Assembly (NCBI GenBank): GCA_013400975.1
Contig: WBMZ01005357.1
Span: forward strand, 94,355 to 158,354
Direction: 5' to 3'
Length of the DNA stretch: 64,000 nucleotides
Source: Atrichornis clamosus
Lineage: Eukaryota; Chordata; Aves; Passeriformes; Menuridae
Shown one piece after another: positions 35,501 through 45,595 of this stretch. The notes under the pieces were generated by a model that ran no database searches, had not been told where the DNA came from, and saw only the letters and a program-made list of their open reading frames with translations. The translations under genes were made by a program, and so were the position numbers. Numbering within the stretch: the first letter of the stretch is position 1; each line of letters starts with the position of its first letter.

Positions 35501-38500
35501 CAGTGCAGCCTGACTGGCTGGCACACATCCCACAGCTTCCCGTGGGGAGGGATGAGGCCATTTCCAGAGACACGTGAAAAGCAGAGCTCCAGAAGGGAAT
35601 GCCCACATGTCCCTGGAAATTCATTCTGACTTTCCACTTCCCACTCATCACGACACATGTGGTTTCATCAGTGTCTGACCATTCCTGCTCAGGCCACAGG
35701 GGTTCAAAAAGGTGGCATGGCCAGGAGGAGAGAAGGTAGCCACGCATCCCACTTCAGTCCCTCCAGTTGTGACTCTGGCTTCTGGAAACGTGGCATGTTT
35801 GGCCTTGCCTTTAGCAGGTAAAGTCTGATGCTTGCCCCAAATCCCAACACAGTGCTAGGACAAAACATTTCTCATCCCATCTTGGAAAATCAAAATCCAT
35901 GGAACAGAAAGGTCACTCAGAGGATTCCAACCGTGCAACAAGATTATCCAGCTAAAAGCTCTTCAGGCTGCTGTGTTTCTCATTGGGTGCCTTCTGTACT
36001 CATGTTTGTACAATGCTCTGTATTAGTTTTCAACATACACCAGGGCAAGATGTTCCCCAGGGGAAAGGAACACTTCCTCCAGGATCATGCTGTTCAGAGA
36101 AGATCATCTGCCAGGCACATCTGTGGTTAGGACCTCAGCAGAGCAGTTTTCTGTTTCCAGCTCTGCTTCCATCGTACGAGGGAAGCTTTATCTTCCTTTT
36201 GTCCTGATGCCAAGAGAGATTTGTGGTGTGTCAAAACTTTGGTGCCAACGATGTTTGCTTTTGCAATAACATGCTACAACACCACACAGCTGACATATGG
36301 CAACCAAAGGCACAATGCTGGTCTAGAAATGCCCACAGGATGATATGATGTGATGAGTCTGATGCTCTAATTGCAATTAAAGTGAAAAGCATTATGATAG
36401 ATTTTATCATTGAACTGCTCTGTCTTTACAGTTTTTGCTTAGCTGTGCCCAGAGTTCGAGAGAGTGACAGCCTTGCACACTCATTTCCTATCTTTTATCA
36501 TCAACAAACACTGAATGTGTATAACCTTGGTCTGTACTAGCTAATGCCTTGTAAACAACTTCTACTGGTGGAGCCCACTGGCTCAAAACCAGCCAGCTTG
36601 GAGTTTCCCTGATACCTGCCATGAAAAGACATCTGCGGGCTGTGAGCTGAGACACCACAGGTGGCATGTGGGGGACATTACAGACAGTCCTGAAATCACT
36701 GAACACTAGTGCTGTGTCTTCATGGCATACCCCCAGTTGGAGAACAGCACCTATGACAGGCCCTACAACAGGAACTGGTGATTCAGCAGCTACTTTCAAA
36801 AACTCTTTCAATGGGGCAGGAAACACTGACATAATACCAAGTTCCTAGTTTTGTGACTTGCCTGATGATTTCTGTGAGAATAGGAACGGGAAAAAAATCT
36901 GAATCACATGTACCCAAGTATATCTCAGCTTCTCTGTCCTAGTGCTCTCATGAGCTCTGGCTGCTCCAAGAAGCAAAGCTAAACCTAGTCAAGAGGAACT
37001 GCAAAGATGTTTTCCAGGGAAAAAGGCTAGATTCATCATTACTTCCCTCTTTGCTAGCTTTCCCTTCTTCATGACCACAGCCTGCCTCCCCCCTTCTCTC
37101 CCCAGGTAGCACATCTCCATGGTTGAGTCTCCTGTCCCACTGCTTCTTTTGCTCCTGTGTAAGCTCTGCCTCCTGATTTTGCCCCTCCTGCCTGCCCCTC
37201 TGCAGCTCCATGTCAGCGGCCCCACACCCATAGGATGCGTAATGGGAGACTGTGCCTGCTTCCACTGCTCAACTGGTGGAAGAGACACAAAACCTGGGAA
37301 GCCAGACACGGGCATGAGCCAAATAATAGTCCTCTTAAAATGCCTCATTACTTAACATTATGAAGGAAGACTCTGCAATGCTTAGGCAGCCTAGACCTGA
37401 GGACTGAGTGCACAAGCTGCAAGCTTGTGTGTGGCTTTTTTTGTCTATGGTTAACAAAAAAAAAAAAAGGAAGAAGGAAAAGAGAGAGGTGCTGACGAGT
37501 TCCAGTTTGTCCAAGCTCAGTTTATCTGGCAGCTCAGATTTCAGTGTGGGCAGAAGGCCTAGAGAGTGAGTTGTAAATTGTCTGCAAGGAGACAGGCAAA
37601 GGAAATTCTGCTTTTATTCAGACAGGAGAATAGACAGCTGAAATGGAGCCCAGCAGGACATGGAGAAGTGGTGAGAAGCTGAGGATAACCCACCAAAGGG
37701 TTAACCCACCTAATAAAGTGAGGAGATAGTCAGGAGGCAACCCAAGAGTAGGCAAAACAGGAAAAAGTCAGAGAAGATGTAGATAGCAGGGAGAGTTTCG
37801 CAGTGTCTGTGAAGCCTGATGGTCCAAGGGAGATAAGGCTGGCATGTAATTTGGGATGGAAGGCCTTTTTGTGTTTGTAGAATTTTATCTTTAAAAGAAA
37901 ATTTTTAAAAAAATAAAAGATTCTCTAATTTTCAGCCACTCCTTCCAATTTAGACATCATCAAGTGATTGCCAAGGAATGCTTTCATATTCTTACCTCGT
38001 TAGCTTCGGCACACAGCGAGGCAAGCAGGAACTTCTCTGTGTCTGGCTATCGTGGAACCGGTTTTGGACATGCAGCTGGCAATTCTTTTCTAGGCTAAGA
38101 AAGGCTAGCAATTCCTTCTTCCAAGAAAAGCTGGGGGTTCCATCCTCCCTCTGTTTCTTTCTGTGTGGCAGATAGAAACCAAAAAACAATGAAGCATTTC
38201 TGAGGTGAAACAGGAATGGCCTCAGTTGAAATGTCAGGACTTGGTGCTGAGGAGAGGGTGAGGCTGGGAAGCAGCTGGGTCCAACATGATTGCTCAGTGT
38301 GCTGGTGACTGTGTCCTGCAGCCATGGGACAGCAGGTGAAGCTTGTTATTGCTTATGCCACTGATCCTAACATGAACTGAGGCTTTTGCAGGCTTACAGC
38401 AGTTTTAGCTAGATAAGGAGTGATAAAAGTCCATTTATAGTGACATTTTTTTCCAAGATGGGTTAAGGCATCAGACCCTTGCTCATTTATTGTCCTTTAC

Positions 38501-38781
38501 AAGGGTCTGAGCTCCAGACTCCTCTCACATTTGACCTCACAAATTTCCCAGGCATCTCAACAGACACCTCTCCAGACAGAGAGGAGCACCAAGAGACTGG
38601 TATAGGCCCAGTAACTGGCCAAACCAGCAATGCCCAAGTCCCAGAGTGATTCAGTTTGGAAGGGAAGCAACAGGCTATCCACCATTTGCAATAGTGGTCA
38701 CTTTCTGGTTTTCAAGAAGGGCTTAGCTTCAAAGTTCTAATGAGACCCTTGTGGTTAGGGCACTTCTCAGAAAGTGGAAGT
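32587..38781. other. Intergenic, about 6.2 kb, low content
   Basis: No repeat family recognised. Contains a 9-bp perfect inverted repeat (33473-33481 and 33485-33493, 3-base loop), an A-run at about 37456-37468, and a 114-residue minus-strand open frame at 36488-36832 without recognisable homology. No convincing gene. Confidence 0.5.
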
Positions 38782-39353
38782 TGTAGTGGATTAACCTTGT
38801 CTGAGTGCCAGGTGCCCACTACACCGCTCTATCACTCCCCGGCCCAGTGGGACAGCAGAGAGAAAATAAGATAGAAAACAACTCATAGGTTGAGATAAGG
38901 CAGTTTACTAAAGCTAAAAAAGACAAGCAAGAGTTTGTGCTCACAAGCAAAGGGAAAAGTTAATCACTACTTGCCATCAGCGAGCGATGTTCAGACACTT
39001 CCCAGTAAGCAGGGCCTCAGCACGCAGAGTGGTTGCTCCTGAAGGCAAACATTGCAGAGTAACAAATGCCCCCCCTCCTCCTCTCTCCCTGAGCTTTTAT
39101 ATCTGAGTTGAGGTCACATGGTATGGAATATCCCTTTGGATGATTTGGGTCCGCTGGCCTGGTTGTGTCCCCTCCCAGGATCTTGCCCACTCCCGGCCCT
39201 GGATGGGGGCGGGAATGTCAGAGGGGCGGCGCTGCTCAGCAGTAGCCAAAACACTGGCGTGTTATCAACACCCTTCCAGCTACCAGTGCAAAGCACAGCA
39301 CTGTGAGGGCTGCTAAGGGAAAGGTGAACTCTATCTCGGTCAGACCCAATACA
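38782..39353 (+). mobile_element. Solo LTR with imperfect 5-bp target duplication
   Basis: Starts TGTAGTGGATTAACC followed by gagtgccaggtgcccac, ends gacccaataca. Its start and end match the long LTR family. The centre has cttttatatctgag (TATA-like, about 39095) and catggtatggaatatccctt, shared with the second LTR family. Flanks are GAAGT (38777-38781) and GATGT (39354-39358), one mismatch. No internal retroviral genes, so it is a solo LTR of about 572 bp. Confidence 0.8.
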
Positions 39354-41077
39354 GATGTGCTGCTGCCTCTGAGGGTTTATATACACATAATCTCCACACA
39401 GTGTACATAAACCAATTTCTTAACATAGTTTTTAAAGGGTCTCTGGTGGAAAGAGAGAAAAGGATGGAAATTCTCCATCTTTTTTTATTGGACTTTGCTA
39501 ACATGGAGAAGAAAACAGCAGATATTTGTAAACCTCTGTATAATACACATTGTGCTGTGTGAGTGCTCTTCCTGCCTAATCACAAAACATAAAAAAGAGC
39601 AAGACATGGCCAAGGCCAAAGACAAATTTTCAGAAAAACAGAAGATCTTTCATAATGAGGGAGACAAAGTAAGTTAGAAATTGTTCTCCTGGAAAATAGG
39701 TATCTGGGAGGTAAACAGGATTGAATCATCTAAGTAAATTGTGGAACCGATCATTGCCAGATGAGGCCAAAATATAAAAGGATTTTCCAGGTGATCAGCC
39801 AAATTAATGTAAAAGTTGTGACTAGTAGTTAGATAGTGGTATCATCATCACTGTCATTACTATTATTGTTATAATGTGGTTTAATATTCCGTGTTCTGGC
39901 TACCATTGCCTTGGTGCCGTCTCTGTCCAAGGAAATACACAAACCACAGACTGCTGAAATGTGGTAAATCTGCCAGGGAAGGACCATTTTGTACCAGCTG
40001 TTCCTTGTGTTCTTTCCCTAAGCATCCACATCTGCCAGGGAGAAAACTGGCCTTTTGGTCTGACTGAGTTATGTTCTTACAAAATTCAATGTTAATTGGG
40101 AAACAGATAGGAGAAAGGACAGACTTCAGCCTAGCAGGCAGGCATTGGGAGCTGGATCAGAATTCAAGAAGTCACTAGTAGCGCAGAGAAGAAGGGAATA
40201 TGGGCTACTCAGGAGAGGTCACCTAGCAAGCAAACTCCCAGTCACCAGCATGCACATGCTCTCCTCCAGTGGGAGTCTTGTCCATGCTTGGTGGCTCCTC
40301 CTGTGGGGTGTCTGTTAGTGGCTGAGCATGCAGCTGAATTAAAGCCTTCAGCTTTCTGGGTGAGCCTCCAAACACAGTAGCATTGCACAGGAGACAACTA
40401 GACCGGCTGCAGCCATGTTATATATTCATTGACAGAAGGATGAAGCCTGCTCAGGCCTCTCAGTAGTCACAAGAACAGGTAGGTGCTTCTTCTGAGATGA
40501 CTCAGGGCTCTCACAGGGCTACCTCTCTAACAGCCTTGACTATGCAGGATGTAAGGAAAATGCCAGTGTTTCCTACTGATTTTGCTATTCAGCAGCATTT
40601 TCAACTGTTCTGCTCCATGCTCCTGTTCCAGGTGAACTCAGTGATTTATATCCTTCTCCCTAACTACTTAAGTAATGTATTAATCTACCTCTAGTTGCTC
40701 TTTCTCATGCCCGAACTACTTTCACAATGATGTCTTATAACCTGATTAATGGGTACAGGCCACATCTTGGGCAACCCTGCTCTAACATCCTGTTAATATT
40801 AACTATCCACTTTGATGGAATTACTGGTTACTTGGAGTCAATGAATGGATACTTAGCCCTATCCATTAGATAGAAAATATTTGGGGCTTAGATACAGTCC
40901 AAGGATAGCAAAACAGCCTGGCCGGTCACATATATGCACAAAAAACATATGGTTAGCTTATTCCCTGCATGATCCTAGCTCAAGATCCCCTGCATTCTGC
41001 AGGCATGGCCCAAGAGTCACACAGGTAGACAGCATGAAGCCACACTACTCAGAGGTGGGTAGACTTTAGCTGTTTAG
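39354..41077. other. Intergenic, nothing recognised
   Basis: About 1.7 kb. A short trinucleotide-like ATC/ATT run at 39840-39875. No other feature supported. Confidence 0.5.
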
Positions 41078-41594
41078 TGTCATGGTTTAACCCCAGCCAG
41101 CAGACAAGGCCCAAGCAGCTGCTTGCTCACTCACTCCCACCAGTGGGATCAGGGAGAGAATTAGAAGGGTAAAAGCTAGAAAATTTGTGGGTTGAGATAA
41201 AGACAGCTTAATAGGAAAAGCAAAAGCCACACATGCAAGCAAAGCAAAACAAGGAATTATTTCACTGCTTCCCCAAGAGCAGGCAGGTGTTCAGCCACCT
41301 CCAGGAGAGCAGGGCCCCATCATCCCTAATGGTGATGTGTGAAGACAAACACCATCACTCCAAATGTCCACCCCTTCCTCCTTCTTCCATACACTTTATA
41401 TACTGATCATGATGCCATATGGTCTGGAATATCCCTTTGGTCAGTTTAGGTCACCTGTCCTGGCTGTGTCTCCTCCCAGCCTCCCATGCACTCCCAGGTG
41501 CCTCACCACTGTGGCAGTAGGAAAAGCAGAAAAGGTCTTGGCTCTGTGCAAGACCTGCCCAGCAATAACAAAAACATCTCTATATTATGGGCTG
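41078..41594 (+). mobile_element. LTR copy, 3'-truncated
   Basis: Starts TGTCATGGTTTAACCCCAGC, an intact start for this family. Carries actttatatactg (TATA-like, about 41393-41405) and atgccatatggtctgg, then cagcaataacaaaaaca. It breaks off at tattat, where the other copies continue into tattatcaaca. What follows belongs to the long LTR family. Confidence 0.8.
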
Positions 41595-41850
41595 GAGGGA
41601 GACAGTGGTGGTCTTCACCACTGCGGGGACTGCAGGGCTGCATGGGAATTTCTGCTTCCCTTGCTCCAGTGTGGGGTCCCACCCACAGGAGACAGTCCTC
41701 CTTGAACTTCTCAAAAGTGGGCCTTTCCCATGGGCTGTTTTTTCTGAACTGCTCCAGTGTGAATCCCCTGTGGGGTCACAAGTCCTGCCAGCAAACCTGC
41801 TCCAGCACAGGTTTCTCACAGGGTCACATCCTCATTTCAGCCAGATTTTC
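41595..41850 (+). mobile_element. Fragment of the long LTR family
   Basis: The repeated motifs gctccagtgtggggtccc, aggagacagtcctcctt and ggtcacaagtcctgccagc match the internal block of the LTR at 31925-32586 in the same orientation. It is joined directly to the truncated LTR upstream, so the locus is rearranged or recombined. Confidence 0.65.
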
Positions 41851-42049
41851 ACAGCTGGGATGGGATGTGATGTCACCACGGCTGCAACTTTCTCCATGCC
41901 CACACCACCGACTCCTGCCTTTGCCACAATGTCTGCCCCACCCATGTTATTAACATCCCATGGAGCAACGGCTTAATCCATCAAACAAAAGTGAATGTGG
42001 TGAATGTGGAGTGGAGTGGTCTGAGGCCAAAGCCATCAAGTGGAAGTAG

Positions 42050-42280
42050 GTTGGTCTTAGTGATGTGAAAGCGTTAAATCCTGAATTATCAGAACTACCT
42101 TCGGTTGATGTGAAAGAGAATGTTCCTTTGCTAAAGAACATAACTGTATGCAAAGCGAAGCACAGAACACCCCTTTTAAAAGTACTTGCTCTACAGAAAG
42201 CTGTTCGTGTCCATTCCAGGCTGTTCAGTGAAACAGCAGCAATGCCCTGGCCACCTGCCAGCCCAGTAGCATCACCATGA
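42050..42280 (+). other. Open frame of unknown origin between two LTR copies
   Basis: An open frame from after a TAG at 42047-42049 to a TGA. It contains LNPELSELPSVDVKENVPLL and RTPLLKVLALQKAVRVHSRL. Composition and hydrophilic/hydrophobic pattern look like real protein rather than LTR by-product. I do not recognise it. It may be a retro-copied or virus-captured fragment of a cellular gene, degraded retroviral internal sequence, or chance. There is no upstream promoter or start that I can defend. Confidence 0.25.
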
Positions 42281-42532
42281 CTGTTACCAAAATGTTCCCA
42301 GGCACAATTCAGTAAGGTCAGAAGCAGTACAGCAGCAGCTAAAGCAAAAGCAGCCACTAATGAGCACTAGACACTAGTGTACAGTCAGGAAAGTGATACC
42401 CATGGCAAGTATAGGAGCCTGCTCAACACCTGCGGAACAGTACTAATAGCTATAAATCCAGTCTAGCACATGCCAATCAAACCTGTCACTATCTTGAACC
42501 CTTCATGCCCCACAATGGGTTCCAAAAAGGGC

Positions 42533-43141
42533 TGTTGTGGATTAAGACCAGACAGCAATCAACCCCCACAGAGTCACTTGCTCACTCCCACATCAGTGGG
42601 ATCAGGGAGCAAATTGGAAGAGCAAAAGCTGGAAAACTCATGGGTTGAGATAAAGACAGTTTAATAGGAAAAGCAAAAGCCACACATGCAAGCAAAGCAA
42701 AACAAGGAATTATTTCACTGCTTCCNNNNNNNNNNNNNNNNNNNNNNNNNNNNNNNNNNNNNNNNNNNNNNNNNNNNNNNNNNNNNNNNNNNNNNNNNNN
42801 NNNNNNNNNNNNNNNNNNNNNNNNNNNNNNNNNNNNNNNNNNNNNNNNNNNNNNNNNNNNNNNNNNNNNNNNNNNNNNNNNNNNNNNNNNNNNNNNNNNN
42901 NNNNNNNNNNNNNNNNNNNNNNNNNNNNNNNNNNNNNNNNNNNNNNNNNNNNNNNNNNNNNNNNNNNNNNNNNNNNNNNNNNNNNNNNNNNNNNNNNNNN
43001 NNNNNNNNNNNNNNNNNNNNNNNNNNNNNNNNNNNNNNNNNNNNNNNNNNNNNNNNNNNNNNNNNNNNNCTGTCATCAGATCCAAAACACAGCCCCATAC
43101 CAGCCACTGTGAAGAAAGTTACCCTAGCCAAAGCCAGCACA
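42533..43141 (+). mobile_element. LTR copy interrupted by an assembly gap
   Basis: Starts TGTTGTGGATTAAGACC and ends aaagccagcaca. A stretch running into the gap (42668-42725) is identical to 41218-41275 of the upstream copy. After the gap the typical 3' block (ccaaaacacagcccca) appears. Both copies have the same orientation, so together they could bound a small defective provirus. Confidence 0.8.
42726..43069. other. Assembly gap, 344 N
   Basis: A run of N inside an LTR, beginning where the sequence is identical to the copy 1.45 kb upstream. Probably a repeat-induced gap. Open frames called across it are artefacts. Confidence 0.98.
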
Positions 43142-43520
43142 TGGATAGAAGTTAAGCAGGCCTCAAGGAGAGTCAGCCCCTTGGTTTATTTCATTTACTA
43201 GTACCGATGTAGCTTATGTTCCTCCCACCAACTTCCTCTGGCAAAAGCAGGTTTTATCTATAAGTTAGACATAATAATACCTTAACTTGCATGTAACCAA
43301 ATATTTTCTTGGTTTTATCACCTGACTCTCTGCAGAGCTAGAGGAATGTTATGGCTTTGTGGTTACATCCAGCAGTACTTGGTGGCACATCATGTACTAT
43401 ACAGGACCAAAGGAGCCCTTCACAGATGAGGAGGCTGGTCAAGCACTGCAGCTCCAGGCAATGGCAAAGCATCAGAAATTTATTATTCTATCTTGTGTAA
43501 ATCGAGCAGCATTTGAGTCT

Positions 43521-44121
43521 TGTTGAGGCCACTGGACCAGCCGGTGAACCAGGGAAAGTGGCTGAGTCCAGCTGGTGGAAAAACTCAGGCATTTGAAAAA
43601 TATATCTGTTTAAAGGAAAGGCCTCTCCACAAGTCCTTGCGGTTGGAATGTAACCTCACCCCCCAGCCCCTCAGATAAGATTAAAACTACCTCTCCCAGC
43701 AGCCTGTGTGGCTGCTTCCTGCCCCGGCCCTCTGCCCTGCCCCTTCCCTCTGCTCCCTGGCTCCCTTCCCCGGCTCCGCCTTTGTACCGCCCCTGTGCCC
43801 TCAGACCCCTCCATAAAAGCAGGGTCCCCACGTGCCTTGTCCTGTTCACTCGTCCATGCTGTCAGGAATAAACCATCTCTCCGTGGAACTCGGTGAGCGG
43901 AGGGCCCTCCCGCCTCCTTGTCTCTGGTAATTTGAGCTATCCACCATAAGGTGTGGGGTGCGTGCCACCAGCGCCGACCAGCAGCGCAGGGCAGAAAGAG
44001 GGGCGAGCTAGCAAGCGAAACTGCACCCAATCTGTCCCTCTAACGAGACAGGTTGGGGAACACAGCAGCTACCTCCGACTGCCCCATTGAACCCCCACAA
44101 TCTAACCCCTGAATTTTTACA
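43521..44121 (+). mobile_element. Solo LTR with perfect 6-bp target duplication (ERVK-like)
   Basis: Starts TGTTGAGGCCACTGG and ends gaatttttaca, 601 bp. It is flanked by GAGTCT at 43515-43520 and 44122-44127. A TATA-like ATAAAA lies at 43813-43818 and a polyadenylation signal AATAAA at 43867-43872. The short spacing defines a compact R region, as in class II retroviruses. The GC-rich U3 has several CCCCTCC and CCGCCC boxes. A 6-bp duplication is typical of ERVK-type integrases. No internal genes. Confidence 0.88.
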
Positions 44122-44351
44122 GAGTCTCATATAGCAAATGTCCTTTTTTTCACAGTCTCCACATCCATCTTTTTCTAAAACATCTAGAAGCTACATCCTG
44201 ACTTTGTGTCTGAAACAGGAGACAGATGTTTTCATGCATGGAGAGGGTCTAATATCACTGCCAGTTACCTGTAATGCATGCAGGAACTGATTTACTTTCC
44301 TGATAAAGTGCAGATCAAGTGCATAGCAATTTGGAAATTATGAAATGGAAG

Positions 44352-45595
44352 CACATAACAGTTGAGGTTGGAAGGGACCTCTGGAGATCATTTATTCTAC
44401 CCCCTGCCACCCTTCTTAAGGCAGAGTCAGCTAGAACAGGCCCCCTGATGGCTTTTGAATATCTAAGAGATGGAAGACTCCACAACCTCTCTGGGCAATT
44501 TGTGCTAGTGTTTGGCCTCACATTAAAAAAGTGTTCTTATTTCAGATAGAATTTCCTGTGCTTCAGTATGTGCCCATTGCCTCTCATCCTATCGGTAGGC
44601 ACCTCTGAGAAGAGGCTCTGCCTTCTTCATATCCTCTCATCAGGTATTTATGCCCAATGAAAAGATTCCCCCTGAGAATTCTCCAGTCCAAACAGTCCCA
44701 GCTCTCTCTGCCTTTCCTTATGTGACAGTTGCTCCTGTCCCTTAGTCATCTCTCAGACACTTGATGGGACCCAATCTATTAAGTTCATATCTTTCTTGTC
44801 CAGGAGAGCCCAGTACTGGACACAGCATGCCCAGTGTAGTCTCACCAGGGCTGAGCAGGGGGCAAGTGTCACTTCCCTCAACATGCTGGCAACACTTAGA
44901 CTAATGCAGCCCAGGATACCATTAGCCTTTTTTTCTATGAGGTAGAATTGCTGGCTCATGGTCAGCTTGTCCACCAGGACTCTCAGGGCCTTTTTCTGTT
45001 GTTTTCCCGCTGGTTGGCCCCTAGTCTGTACTGGAGCACGGAGTTATTCCTCCCCAGGTGTAGGACTCTCTTTTTCTTTACTGAGCTTAACGAGATTCCT
45101 CTCTTCCCCTTTCTTCAGCCTGTCCCAGTCCCTCTGAATGGTATCAGCCACTCCTCATAGTTTTGAACCATTGCCAGACTTGCTGAGTTTGTCCCATCAC
45201 CCATCACCCAAGTTATTAATGAAGATGTTAAGTAATATCGACCTTAGTATCAACCTTTGGGTACACTCCGAGTAACTGGCCTCCAGATGGGCTTTGTGAC
45301 ACTGATCACAACCCTCTGGGCCTGGCAATTCACACAGTTGTCAGTCCACATCACTGTCCACTTGTCATGCCCATACTTCTCTGCTTCTCTATGAGGATGT
45401 TACAGGTGACAGTCTGGAACCCCTGGCTAACGCCAAGAAAAAGAACATCCACACATCCACCAAGCCACTTCTCTCATCACAGAAGACTCTGAGGTTGGAT
45501 ACGCACAGTTTCCCTTTCATAAATCCATGTTGACTATTCCAAATCACTTTGATCAAGTGAGACTTCTCCCACTTACTTGAAGAAGACCTCACCTA
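44352..45595 (-). mobile_element. CR1 LINE, about 1.2 kb, antisense
   Basis: From the 3' end (gttgaggttggaagggacct, ggagatcatttattctacc) through ccagtactggacacagcatg, caccagggctgagcag and taggtagaattgctggctc-like phrases to ataaatccatgttgac. This is an older, longer CR1 copy on the minus strand. It includes part of the reverse-transcriptase region, with many stops. End points are approximate. Confidence 0.88.

Noticed and set aside
42582..43201. Open frames of 141-171 codons
   Set aside because: They run across the 344-base N gap and have no real sequence in the middle.
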